From NCBI GenBank assembly GCA_945870545.1, contig CAMBTF010000140.1:1-5413 (forward strand): a stretch of 5,413 nt of DNA. The letters run 5' to 3'. The position numbers and the translations under genes were made by a program. Shown here in pieces: positions 1 through 5,367 of this stretch. The notes beneath the pieces were generated by a model, which had not been told where the DNA came from, did no database searches, and saw only the letters and a program-made list of their open reading frames with translations. The stretch comes from Akkermansia muciniphila (GTDB lineage: Bacteria > Verrucomicrobiota > Verrucomicrobiia > Verrucomicrobiales > Akkermansiaceae). Numbering within the stretch: the stretch's first letter is position 1; each line of letters starts with the position of its first letter.

Positions 1-1274
1 ACCTCCCCGTCGATGAGTTTGGTGCGGAGAATCTGGCCGGGTTTCGCGGCTTTTGCGCTGCGGAGGATGGAGCCGTCCGCGTTGAGCGTGATGGAAAAGC
101 CGCGCTTGAAGGCGGACTCCGGACCGAGGGTGCGGAGCATGTTTTCGAGACGCTTGAGATTCTCTGTGTTCCGGGAAATGCCCTGCGCGGCAAGGTTCTG
201 CAGATGCTTCCGCAGGGAACCGAGTTTCTCAACGCGCCTTTCCAGGATATTCGCCGGGTGCAGGGCGCGGTGGCGGATCATGTATTGCTGTAGCAGCCGG
301 TGGCGGGCGAGAAGCGCGGCCTCCGCCGCCGCCGCCAAATCAATCCGGACGGTGTCGAGGCGTTGCGAGGGCTCGCGGAGAAGATGCCGCAGCGAGCGGG
401 AAAGGCGGTTGCGTAGATTCAGCAACGTGCCGCGTAGCTCCGCGAGATCCGGCACCGCGATCTCGGCGGCGGCGCTCGGTGTCGGTGCCCGCAGATCCGC
501 CGCGAAATCGGCGATCGTGAAATCGATCTCATGCCCGACCGCCGAAATGACCGGGATTTCCGAGTCCGCGATCGCGCGGGCGACGGCCTCCTCATTGAAA
601 CACCACAGGTCTTCCAACGAGCCCCCGCCGCGACCAACGATCAGCACATCGCAGCGCGGATAACCGTAACGCTCCGGCGCGTTCATCTTCGCGATGGCCT
701 GCGCGATTTCCCGCTCGGCTCCCCTCCCCTGCACGCGGACGGGGAAAAGCACTGGTTGCACCCACGGCGCACGCCGCTTGAGGATGTTGAGGATGTCCTG
801 AATCGCCGCGCCCGTCGGCGAGGTCACGATGCCGATGACGCGAGGAAAAACAGGCAGCTCCTTTTTCCGCGAAGCATCGAAAAGCCCCTCGGCATGCAGT
901 TTCCGCTTCAGTGCCTCGAAGCGCGCCTGCAGATCGCCCAAGCCGGCGCGCTCCGCCTTTTCCACGATGACCTGAAGCTGCCCGCGTGCCTCATAGATCG
1001 TCGCCTCCGCGAAAACCCGCACCTTCGCGCCGTTCTCCAGCGCCTCGGAACCCTCCCGGTTGCGGGCATGGAACATCGCGCACTGGATCTGCGAACCCTC
1101 GTCTTTCAGCGAGAAATACCAGTGCCCACTGCCTTGCTTGGTGAGGTTCGAGACCTCGCCCTCGATCCACAGCTTGCCCACCTCCGCCTCCACCGCCCGC
1201 TTCATTTTCCTGACGAGCTGCGTCACGGAAAGCGCTTTCACCGGCTTCTTGGGGATGTCGGAAAACAAGTCCAC
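1..1274 (-). CDS. xseA: Exodeoxyribonuclease VII large subunit (C-terminus cut by window edge)
   Basis: XseA is the catalytic large subunit of exonuclease VII, which with several copies of XseB degrades single-stranded DNA from both ends into oligonucleotides in the cytoplasm, in repair and recombination. The minus strand reads without a stop from 1274 to the left edge (424 codons seen; the E. coli protein has about 456). An N-terminal OB-fold region (about residues 12-110) contains SVTQL, WIEGEVSNLT and GHWYFSLKDE. The catalytic domain has VTSPTGAAIQDIL (D160), DVLIVGRGGGSLEDLW (R215 in the GRGGGS motif), SAVGHEIDFTIADF (H248, D251) and DLRAPTPSAAAE. By alignment from memory these match E. 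coli D155, R205, H238 and D241. A charged helical region follows. The start is taken as GTG at 1274-1272, giving MDLFSDIPKK; no in-frame ATG lies nearby upstream, and TTG at 1268 is an alternative. xseB is not in the window. The family is certain; the start is less so. Confidence 0.95.
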   Translation of the reverse strand, partial: MDLFSDIPKKPVKALSVTQLVRKMKRAVEAEVGKLWIEGEVSNLTKQGSGHWYFSLKDEGSQIQCAMFHARNREGSEALENGAKVRVFAEATIYEARGQLQVIVEKAERAGLGDLQARFEALKRKLHAEGLFDASRKKELPVFPRVIGIVTSPTGAAIQDILNILKRRAPWVQPVLFPVRVQGRGAEREIAQAIAKMNAPERYGYPRCDVLIVGRGGGSLEDLWCFNEEAVARAIADSEIPVISAVGHEIDFTIADFAADLRAPTPSAAAEIAVPDLAELRGTLLNLRNRLSRSLRHLLREPSQRLDTVRIDLAAAAEAALLARHRLLQQYMIRHRALHPANILERRVEKLGSLRKHLQNLAAQGISRNTENLKRLENMLRTLGPESAFKRGFSITLNADGSILRSAKAAKPGQILRTKLIDGE

Positions 1275-1300
1275 GGGCGGGACTTTCCGATATCCGCCCG
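1274..1300 (-). promoter_or_regulatory. Hairpin ending on the xseA start codon
   Basis: On the minus strand CGGGCGG (1300-1294) pairs perfectly with CCGCCCG (1280-1274) around a 13-nt loop, ATATCGGAAAGTC. The last stem base is the G of the proposed GTG start, and the only Shine-Dalgarno-like string, GGAAAG, sits in the loop. The structure could limit or present the start to ribosomes. The pairing is seen directly; a regulatory role is inference. Confidence 0.35.
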
Positions 1301-1374
1301 CCCCCGTCCAACACCGAACCGCGCCATCCCCGGAAATTTTTCTCCAAGGAGTCTCGGAGGCGCGAAGCCCTCTT

Positions 1375-1410
1375 CCTTGAAGTTTAAAGTTTAAAAGTTG
1401 AATTTTCAAC
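1375..1410. repeat. 7-bp-period A+T-rich repeat with dyad, xseA/1459 divergent gap
   Basis: The string reads as consecutive heptamers CCTTGAA, GTTTAAA, GTTTAAA, one extra A, then GTTGAAT and TTTCAAC. The last two form a perfect dyad, GTTGAA-TT-TTCAAC, at 1397-1410. It stands out from its GC-rich surroundings and lies between two divergent genes, just upstream of a TTGACA box. The period matches the array before ispF. It may be a regulator site, an A+T-rich promoter upstream element or a member of a dispersed repeat family; the sequence does not decide. Confidence 0.55.
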
Positions 1411-1423
1411 CCTGAGGGACTCG

Positions 1424-1452
1424 TTGACATCGTGCGCCGCTCCGGACATTTT
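1424..1452 (+). promoter_or_regulatory. Putative sigma70-type promoter for the 1459 gene and rimO
   Basis: A perfect -35 hexamer TTGACA (1424-1429) is followed after 17 bp by CATTTT (1447-1452), a weak -10 match. A start of transcription about 7 nt further on would fall near 1459, where GTG opens the reading frame, so the message may be leaderless or nearly so. Positions of the boxes are observed; promoter activity is inferred. Confidence 0.45.
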
Positions 1453-1458
1453 CCTCCC

Positions 1459-2118
1459 GTGAACACGATGACGATCTTACTGGGAGCCACCTTCGCGCTG
1501 CTGCTTGCGGCGGTGGTGCTTTCTTTCCAAGGCATGAAGGAAGGGGTAAAAAACGCACCCCAGGACGAGATCGCACGGCTCCAAGCCCAGCTTGACCAGC
1601 TCCGCCTGCAGCAGGATAACCTTGAGTTTGAGAAACAGCGCCAGCAACTCCTCTCGAACTCCACGCCCCAAACAGGCGGCCCGTCTGAAATAGAGAAAAT
1701 GAGGGCCGAGCTCGCCGCGAAAGAAGCGGAGATGGCACGACTCGCCGAGGAAAAAGCCGACGCCCAGAAAAAGGCCGACACCTACCGCGACGAGGCCGGC
1801 TTCATCGGTGGTCGTGAACTTGAGAAAAACGACAACGAATTGCGCCGCGCCCGCCTGATCCGTGATGCCCTCCTGATCGGTCGGGTATCTTCTTTCATCG
1901 AAAATCCGGAAGTCGGAGATTTCCTGACCATCGAGGTGGTCAGGCCCGAGCAAGTGCAGTCAGGCACCATCCTCGCGATCCGCCGCAATACCGGCATCCT
2001 CGGCCGCGTGAAGATCAGCGATGTGACCCCCGAGGGCGCCATCGCCAGCCCCATGCCCGGCTTCGGCCAAGTGCCGCCGCAGGCCGGTGACGAGCTGATC
2101 ATCCCGCCGCAGCTCTGA
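1459..2118 (+). CDS. Uncharacterised membrane-anchored coiled-coil protein (219 aa)
   Basis: I do not recognise this family. The protein has one hydrophobic segment at about residues 5-23 (TILLGATFALLLAAVVLSF) and no lipobox, so it looks like an uncleaved signal anchor. A Q/E/K/R-rich heptad region follows in two blocks (about 35-65 and 76-110), broken by a Pro/Gly/Ser/Thr linker (about 66-75). A C-terminal beta-rich domain (about 138-219) contains GRVSSFIENPEVGDFLTI, GTILAIRRNTGILGRVKISDV and QAGDELIIPP. Its last part resembles the small barrel-like domains that close some envelope proteins (pattern: repeated -GD- or -G-LGRVKI-), a loose likeness only. If the anchor is right, the coiled coil and C-terminal domain are probably periplasmic. 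It ends 12 bp before rimO, so the two are probably co-transcribed. No Shine-Dalgarno is visible; ATG at 1468 and GTG at 1432 are alternative starts, the latter unlikely because it overlaps the promoter. Confidence 0.82.
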   Translation: MNTMTILLGATFALLLAAVVLSFQGMKEGVKNAPQDEIARLQAQLDQLRLQQDNLEFEKQRQQLLSNSTPQTGGPSEIEKMRAELAAKEAEMARLAEEKADAQKKADTYRDEAGFIGGRELEKNDNELRRARLIRDALLIGRVSSFIENPEVGDFLTIEVVRPEQVQSGTILAIRRNTGILGRVKISDVTPEGAIASPMPGFGQVPPQAGDELIIPPQL

Positions 2119-2119
2119 T

Positions 2120-2123
2120 AGGA
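2120..2123 (+). promoter_or_regulatory. Ribosome binding site of rimO
   Basis: AGGA lies 7 nt before the ATG at 2131, immediately after the TGA stop of the upstream gene. It is the only clear Shine-Dalgarno among the plus-strand genes of the window, as expected for an internal gene of an operon. Confidence 0.6.
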
Positions 2124-2130
2124 AAAATTT

Positions 2131-3537
2131 ATGCAACAGACTACCGTGGGATTGATATCGTTGGGGTGCGCCAAAAACCTCATCGACTCCGAGGTGATGA
2201 TCGGCCACCTCGCACAGGCCGGCATGGCACTCACGCCAGATCCGGAGCTCGCCGATGTGCTCATCGTCAACACCTGCTCGTTCATCGACATGGCGAAACA
2301 GGAATCCATCGACGCCATCTTCGGCGCGGTGAACGAGCGCGGCGAGAACCCGGAGCGCGCGAAGCAAAAAATCATCGTCGCAGGCTGCCTCTCGCAGCGT
2401 TTCGCAAAGGATCTTCCCGGCATCATGCCGGAAGTGGACGCCTTCATCGGCCTCGACCAGATCACCAAGGTCGCCCCCATCATCGAGAATCTGCTGGGGA
2501 AAAAGAACTCCGCCGAAGTCCAGAAAACCGAAGGCCCCGCCGCCACCAACGACCCGCGCGATTTCGTCACGTTGAAGCCGAAATACGTCCCGGACTACAC
2601 CACCCCGCGCTTCCGCCTCACGCCGGATCATTACGCCTACGTGAAAATCGCCGAGGGCTGCAACCACACCTGCACCTTCTGTATCATCCCGAAAATCCGC
2701 GGCACGCACCGCTCCCGCACCCAGGAATCCGTCCTCCGCGAGGTCGAGGCGCTGGTGAAATCCGGCGTGAAAGAGATCAACCTCATTTCCCAGGACACCA
2801 CCTACTTCGGCATGGATCAATGGGAAGGCCAGCGCCCCAACCCCAGCTCTCCAGTCGATTCCTCAAAAGGAAACTCCCTCTGCACCCTCCTGCGCGAGAT
2901 CAACAAGATCGAAGGCGATTTCTGGGTGCGCCTGCTCTACACCCACCCCGCCCATTGGTCGGACGAGTTGATCGAAACGATCGCCGAGTGCGATAAGGTC
3001 GCGAAATACGTGGACATCCCGCTCCAGCACATTTCCGACCGCATGCTCACCGCCATGAAACGCGTGACCTCCGGCGATTACATCCGCGATCTTCTGCGCC
3101 GCATGCGCGCGGGCATCCCCGGCCTCGGCATCCGTACTACGTTCATCGTAGGTTTCCCCGGCGAGACCGAGCAGGATTTCCAGGAACTGCTGGATTTCAT
3201 CGAAGAATTCCGCTTCGAACGCGCCGGCGTTTTCCAATACTCCAAGGAAGAAGGCACCCGCGCCGTGAAGCTCGACGGCCACCTCCACCACATGACCCGC
3301 AAAAGCCGCTGGTCGCGCTCCATGTCCGCCCTCCAGAAAATCGCCTCGGAAACGAACCAGGCCCAGGTCGGCAAAAAAGTCCGCGTCCTCGTCGAGCAGA
3401 AAGGCGTAGGCCGCACCGAATGGGACGCCCCCGAAATCGACGGCTCCGTGATGGTCGATGAGAAACTCCCCGTCGGCTCGTTCGCGGAAGTCACCATCGG
3501 CGACTGGCGCGGTTACGACCTCGTCGCGGCGCGGTAA
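2131..3537 (+). CDS. rimO: Ribosomal protein S12 methylthiotransferase RimO
   Basis: RimO is a radical-SAM enzyme that adds a methylthio group to the conserved aspartate of ribosomal protein S12 (Asp89 in E. coli), using two [4Fe-4S] clusters. All three family domains are present in 468 residues (E. coli has 441). The N-terminal MTTase domain has SLGCAKNLIDSE (C13), NTCSFI (C49) and AGC (C86), binding the auxiliary cluster. The radical-SAM domain (about 163-395) carries EGCNHTCTFCIIP with C177, C181 and C184, then RTQESVLREVE, SQDTTYFGMD, LLYTHPAHW, DIPLQH and TTFIVGFPGET. The C-terminal TRAM domain (about 408-468) contains DAPEIDGSV. The SLGCAKN start, RIRGTHRSR-like segment and DAPEIDG favour RimO over the tRNA enzyme MiaB. 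A Pro/Ser-rich loop at about 229-249 looks longer than usual. Start ATG is fixed by AGGA 7 nt upstream. It follows the 1459 gene by 12 bp and is followed by a terminator hairpin. Confidence 0.96.
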   Translation: MQQTTVGLISLGCAKNLIDSEVMIGHLAQAGMALTPDPELADVLIVNTCSFIDMAKQESIDAIFGAVNERGENPERAKQKIIVAGCLSQRFAKDLPGIMPEVDAFIGLDQITKVAPIIENLLGKKNSAEVQKTEGPAATNDPRDFVTLKPKYVPDYTTPRFRLTPDHYAYVKIAEGCNHTCTFCIIPKIRGTHRSRTQESVLREVEALVKSGVKEINLISQDTTYFGMDQWEGQRPNPSSPVDSSKGNSLCTLLREINKIEGDFWVRLLYTHPAHWSDELIETIAECDKVAKYVDIPLQHISDRMLTAMKRVTSGDYIRDLLRRMRAGIPGLGIRTTFIVGFPGETEQDFQELLDFIEEFRFERAGVFQYSKEEGTRAVKLDGHLHHMTRKSRWSRSMSALQKIASETNQAQVGKKVRVLVEQKGVGRTEWDAPEIDGSVMVDEKLPVGSFAEVTIGDWRGYDLVAAR

Positions 3538-3543
3538 TACGGA

Positions 3544-3567
3544 GAAGGGGTTTGCAACCCCTTTCTT
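3544..3567 (+). terminator. Hairpin terminator after rimO
   Basis: AAGGGGTT (3545-3552) pairs with AACCCCTT (3556-3563) around a TGC loop, with one further G-T pair at the base; TTTCTT follows. It begins 7 nt after the rimO stop codon. The T run is imperfect, so efficiency is uncertain, but position and stem fit an intrinsic terminator for the two-gene unit. Confidence 0.65.
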
Positions 3568-3623
3568 CCACCCAACCCTCCATGCGCTTCCACGCCCACA
3601 CGGTGGTCGGACGGTGGGCAATG

Positions 3624-3663
3624 GATCGCCCCCCACGCGGGGGGGCGGGGCGCGGATTGAAAC
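3624..3663 (+). repeat. Solitary degenerate CRISPR-repeat-like sequence (type I-C style)
   Basis: CGCCCCCC (3627-3634) and GGGGGGCG (3640-3647) form an 8-bp GC stem with loop ACGCG. Downstream the sequence ends in CGCGGATTGAAAC (3651-3663). Type I-C CRISPR repeats have the same plan: a CGCCCC/GGGGCG stem, then TGGATTGAAAC. Compared with that plan there is an extra GGGCG (3647-3651) and a T-to-C change before GGATTGAAAC. No second copy lies at repeat-spacer distance on either side (about 30-40 nt), and no cas gene is visible, so this is not an array. It may be a relic, a solo repeat or convergent sequence. Confidence 0.4.
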
Positions 3664-3715
3664 ATAAGCCGATTTCATGGATGTAATTTTATTCGGTGGG
3701 CGGAGCGTTTTTAGC

Positions 3716-3765
3716 GGGGAGCGCACGCGCCATCGCGTGCTCCGAAGCGCGCCCTCGCGGTTCGG
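3716..3765 (+). repeat. Two-hairpin repeat element, left copy
   Basis: The first 26 nt (3716-3741) begin GGGGAGCGCACGCGCC and fold on themselves, GCACGCG (3723-3729 side) against CGCGTGC (3734-3740), with a 2-nt bulge. This resembles REP units, which combine a GGAG/GTRG-like head with an imperfect palindrome. The next 24 nt (3742-3765) form a second hairpin, CCGAA with TTCGG plus an inner CGCG/CGCG, centred on GCCCTCGC. The partner copy is inverted at 3823-3872. No encoded protein is associated. Confidence 0.7.
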
Positions 3766-3822
3766 CGGCTCTATGAGAAGAGTGTTTTGATGAGATCCCA
3801 GCGCACAGGATGGAACCGACAA

Positions 3823-3872
3823 GTTTCCGGCGAGGGCACCGGAAACAGCACGCGAGGGCGCGTGCGCTCCCC
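3823..3872 (-). repeat. Two-hairpin repeat element, right copy (inverted)
   Basis: Read on the minus strand, 3872-3847 matches the left copy's first 26 nt at 25 positions; the single difference is opposite 3732. The next 24 nt (3846-3823) form GTTTCCGG-TGCCCTCG-CCGGAAAC, an 8-bp perfect stem around the same GCCCTCGC centre at the same distance from the first hairpin. The two copies could also pair with each other over 26 bp. The element ends 45 bp before the phosphatase gene and 10 bp before a TTGACC box. Confidence 0.7.
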
Positions 3873-3882
3873 ATCGCCGCCC

Positions 3883-3911
3883 TTGACCCCGCCCCTCCGG
3901 CACATTACCCA
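3883..3911 (+). promoter_or_regulatory. Weak promoter candidate for the phosphatase gene
   Basis: TTGACC (3883-3888) is a 5/6 match to a -35 box. A -10 is poor: TACCCA lies at 17 bp, and ACATT at 3902-3906 is closer. The segment CTCCGGCACATT closely matches CTCCGGACATT upstream of the 1459 gene, where it also follows TTGAC. No Shine-Dalgarno precedes the ATG at 3918. Confidence 0.3.
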
Positions 3912-3917
3912 CGGCGT

Positions 3918-4670
3918 ATGGAAAACGACCTTGCCCTCGCCACCGAAGCCGCGCTCGCGGCGGGAAAACTCCTGCGAGCGCACTTCGGGAAATCGCTGGT
4001 GGTGGATGAGGCGCTGCACCACGACATCAAGCTCGCCCTCGATAAGGAATCCCAGGATCTCATCACGGACATCCTTCTCACCGCCCGCCCGGGCGATGCG
4101 CTTTACGGCGAGGAAGGCATTGCGGGAAACCAGGACTCCGCGCGGCAATGGATCGTCGATCCCATTGATGGCACGGTGAATTTCTTCTACGGCATCCCCC
4201 ATTTCTGCGTGTCCATCGCCCTGCGTGTGAATGGCGAGATCACCCTCGGCGTGATCCATGATCCGATGGTCGGCGAGACATGGACGGTGGAAAAAGGCGG
4301 CGCGCCGATGCTCGATGGCGTGCCGATCCAAGTCAGCCCGCGGACAAAGCTGGAGGAATCCATCCTCTTCGTCGGTTGCGGCAAGGACACCGAGGCGCTC
4401 AACACCGGCATCGCCCGATTCCACAAAGCCTCGCTGCGCGCCCGCAAGATGCGGATGATGGGCTCCGCCGCGCTCGGTATGGCCTACATCGCCAGCGGGC
4501 GGCTCGATGCCTACGTGGAATCCACCATCTCGCTCTGGGACATCGCCGCCGGCCAGCTTCTCGTAGAGGCGGCGGGCGGCAAGGTCACCCTCACGCAAAA
4601 ACCCGGCAAGGCGGACTCCTGGGCCATCGTCGCCAGCAACGGGAAAATCCCCATTGAAGAGATTTTATGA
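3918..4670 (+). CDS. suhB: Inositol monophosphatase family protein (SuhB-like)
   Basis: This is a Mg2+-dependent phosphomonoesterase of the inositol monophosphatase superfamily, hydrolysing myo-inositol 1-phosphate or related sugar or nucleotide phosphates. At 250 aa it is close to usual length (E. coli SuhB 267). Signature motifs are in order: GEEG (E65), WIVDPIDGTVNF (D81, D84, G85, T86) and SLWDIAAG (W207, D208), followed by EAAGGKVT. E65, D81, D84 and D208 correspond to the metal ligands E70, D90, D93 and D220 of human IMPase. DKESQDLI (D42) matches the helix-2 motif. The start is ATG 3918 (MENDLALATEAALAAGKLL), where family similarity begins; an in-frame ATG at 3810 would read through the hairpin repeat and add 36 Arg/Pro-rich residues. 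The symbol is by family; the exact substrate (inositol phosphate, histidinol phosphate, PAP) cannot be told from sequence. No Shine-Dalgarno is visible. Confidence 0.9.
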   Translation: MENDLALATEAALAAGKLLRAHFGKSLVVDEALHHDIKLALDKESQDLITDILLTARPGDALYGEEGIAGNQDSARQWIVDPIDGTVNFFYGIPHFCVSIALRVNGEITLGVIHDPMVGETWTVEKGGAPMLDGVPIQVSPRTKLEESILFVGCGKDTEALNTGIARFHKASLRARKMRMMGSAALGMAYIASGRLDAYVESTISLWDIAAGQLLVEAAGGKVTLTQKPGKADSWAIVASNGKIPIEEIL

Positions 4671-4697
4671 GTTAGTGAAATCGCCAATGCTCTTCCA

Positions 4698-4732
4698 TTC
4701 AAAAATCAACAATCGTCAATCAACAATCGTCA
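4698..4732 (-). repeat. Heptamer array, left arm
   Basis: On the plus strand the units are TTCAAAA, ATCAACA, ATCGTCA, ATCAACA and ATCGTCA, five consecutive heptamers; read on the minus strand they are TGACGAT/TGTTGAT alternating. They begin 27 bp after the phosphatase stop. ATCAACA-ATCGTCA (4719-4732) can pair with TGATGAT-TGTTGAT (4780-4793) of the right arm over 14 bp with one G-U pair in RNA. Confidence 0.75.
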
Positions 4733-4765
4733 AGCGATGATGTAGAGAAGCGCCCTGATAAGACT

Positions 4766-4842
4766 CTATGATTTACGAATGATGATTGTTGATTGTTGAT
4801 TGTTGATTGTTGATTGTTGATTTAGAATTTAGAATTTAAAAA
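4766..4842 (+). repeat. Heptamer array, right arm, up to the ispF start
   Basis: Eleven heptamers run in unbroken phase: CTATGAT, TTACGAA, TGATGAT, five identical TGTTGAT (4787-4821), two TTAGAAT (4822-4835) and TTAAAAA (4836-4842). CC and the ispF ATG follow at once. The core between the arms (4733-4765) has no repeat. Such perfect short tandem copies can change number by slippage. Confidence 0.8.
4800..4835 (+). promoter_or_regulatory. Putative ispF promoter made of repeat units
   Basis: Two TAGAAT boxes (4823-4828 and 4830-4835), each 5/6 to TATAAT, are created by the TTAGAAT heptamers. At 17 bp upstream of each lies TTGTTG (4800-4805, 4807-4812), a partial -35. The boxes are only 10-17 bp before the ATG, which would make the ispF message leaderless or nearly so; no Shine-Dalgarno is present. 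Confidence 0.35.
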
Positions 4843-4844
4843 CC

Positions 4845-5318
4845 ATGATCGGCATCGGATACGACGTTCACCGTTTCGCGGAAAACCGCCCGCTGGTTCT
4901 TGGCGGCGTGGAGATCCCGCACAGCCACGGGCTTGACGGGCATTCCGATGCGGATGTGCTCTGCCACGCCATCGCCGATGCCGTGCTTGGCGCGATGGGG
5001 AAAGCGGACATCGGCCATTATTTCCCGCCCGGTGATCCTGCCTGCAAGGGCATCTCCTCGCTCAAGATCCTCGCGAAATGCCGCGAACTTCTTGCGGAGG
5101 AAAATCTTTTGTTGGTAAACATCGACTCCACCCTCATCGCCGAGGCGCCAAAGGTCTTGCCCCACCGCGAGGCGATGCAGAAAAACATCGGCGCAGCCCT
5201 CGGCATCCCGCCGCAGCGTGTCGGGATCAAGGCCACCACCAACGAGACCATGGGCTTCGTCGGCCGCAAGGAAGGCATCGCCGCCATGGCCGTCGCGATG
5301 ATCGCCGCGAAATCGTGA
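4845..5318 (+). CDS. ispF: 2-C-methyl-D-erythritol 2,4-cyclodiphosphate synthase
   Basis: IspF converts CDP-methylerythritol 2-phosphate to methylerythritol cyclodiphosphate, releasing CMP, in the MEP pathway to isoprenoid precursors; it acts as a cytoplasmic homotrimer with active sites between subunits. The 157-aa length is typical. The metal-binding set is intact: D7 and H9 in IGYDVHRF, and H41 in DVLCHAIADAVLGA. GGVEIPHSHGLDGHSDAD, the flexible active-site segment DIGHYFPPGD (55-64), the CMP-binding-side segment IAEAPK (98-103) and the closing KATTNETMGFVGRKEGIAAMAV are all recognisable. ATG 4845 gives the standard MIGIGYDVHRF N-terminus. No ispD lies next to it, although the two are adjacent or fused in many bacteria; the upstream neighbour is the phosphatase gene, 174 bp away. 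Confidence 0.97.
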   Translation: MIGIGYDVHRFAENRPLVLGGVEIPHSHGLDGHSDADVLCHAIADAVLGAMGKADIGHYFPPGDPACKGISSLKILAKCRELLAEENLLLVNIDSTLIAEAPKVLPHREAMQKNIGAALGIPPQRVGIKATTNETMGFVGRKEGIAAMAVAMIAAKS

Positions 5319-5332
5319 GGAGCTGCAAGATC

Positions 5333-5354
5333 GTGGAGGCGATCTCCGGTCGCC
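5333..5354 (+). repeat. REP-like palindrome with GTGG head
   Basis: GTGG at 5333-5336 is followed by GGCGA (5338-5342) and TCGCC (5350-5354), a 5-bp stem around TCTCCGG. It lies 14 bp after the ispF stop. The stem is short, but the head plus palindrome plan repeats in the next unit. Confidence 0.4.
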
Positions 5355-5367
5355 CGCATCCAAACAA

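Noticed and set aside
13..1394. Long plus-strand open frames at 13-663 and 531-1394
   Set aside because: They lie antisense to xseA, whose protein matches its family along the whole length; their translations are Arg/Ser/Pro/His-rich with no recognisable motif, as expected of opposite frames in GC-rich DNA.
3458..3667. 69-codon plus-strand frame across the rimO end, terminator and CRISPR-like repeat
   Set aside because: It overlaps rimO out of frame and reads through a terminator hairpin and a repeat; no start signal or family likeness.
3624..3765. A CRISPR array
   Set aside because: Only one repeat-like unit; nothing similar at repeat-spacer distance up- or downstream, and no cas genes in view.
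3716..3872. Insertion sequence or MITE with terminal inverted repeats
   Set aside because: The inverted copies are self-folding hairpins and I found no target-site duplication just outside them (left flank TTTTTAGC, right flank ATCGCCGC) and no transposase; a REP-pair reading fits better.
2863..3912. 349-codon minus-strand open frame
   Set aside because: It runs antisense to the end of rimO and through the hairpin repeats; part of its translation (RAPPPRVGGDPL) is merely the CRISPR-like repeat read backwards.
3810..3917. Upstream ATG extension of the phosphatase gene
   Set aside because: The 36 added residues are translated from the inverted hairpin element and are Arg/Pro/His-rich; family similarity starts at ATG 3918.
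4719..4793. Intrinsic terminator for the phosphatase gene formed by the two heptamer arms
   Set aside because: The 14-bp stem is A+T-rich, has a 47-nt loop and is followed by more repeats instead of a T run; termination there is possible but not supported.
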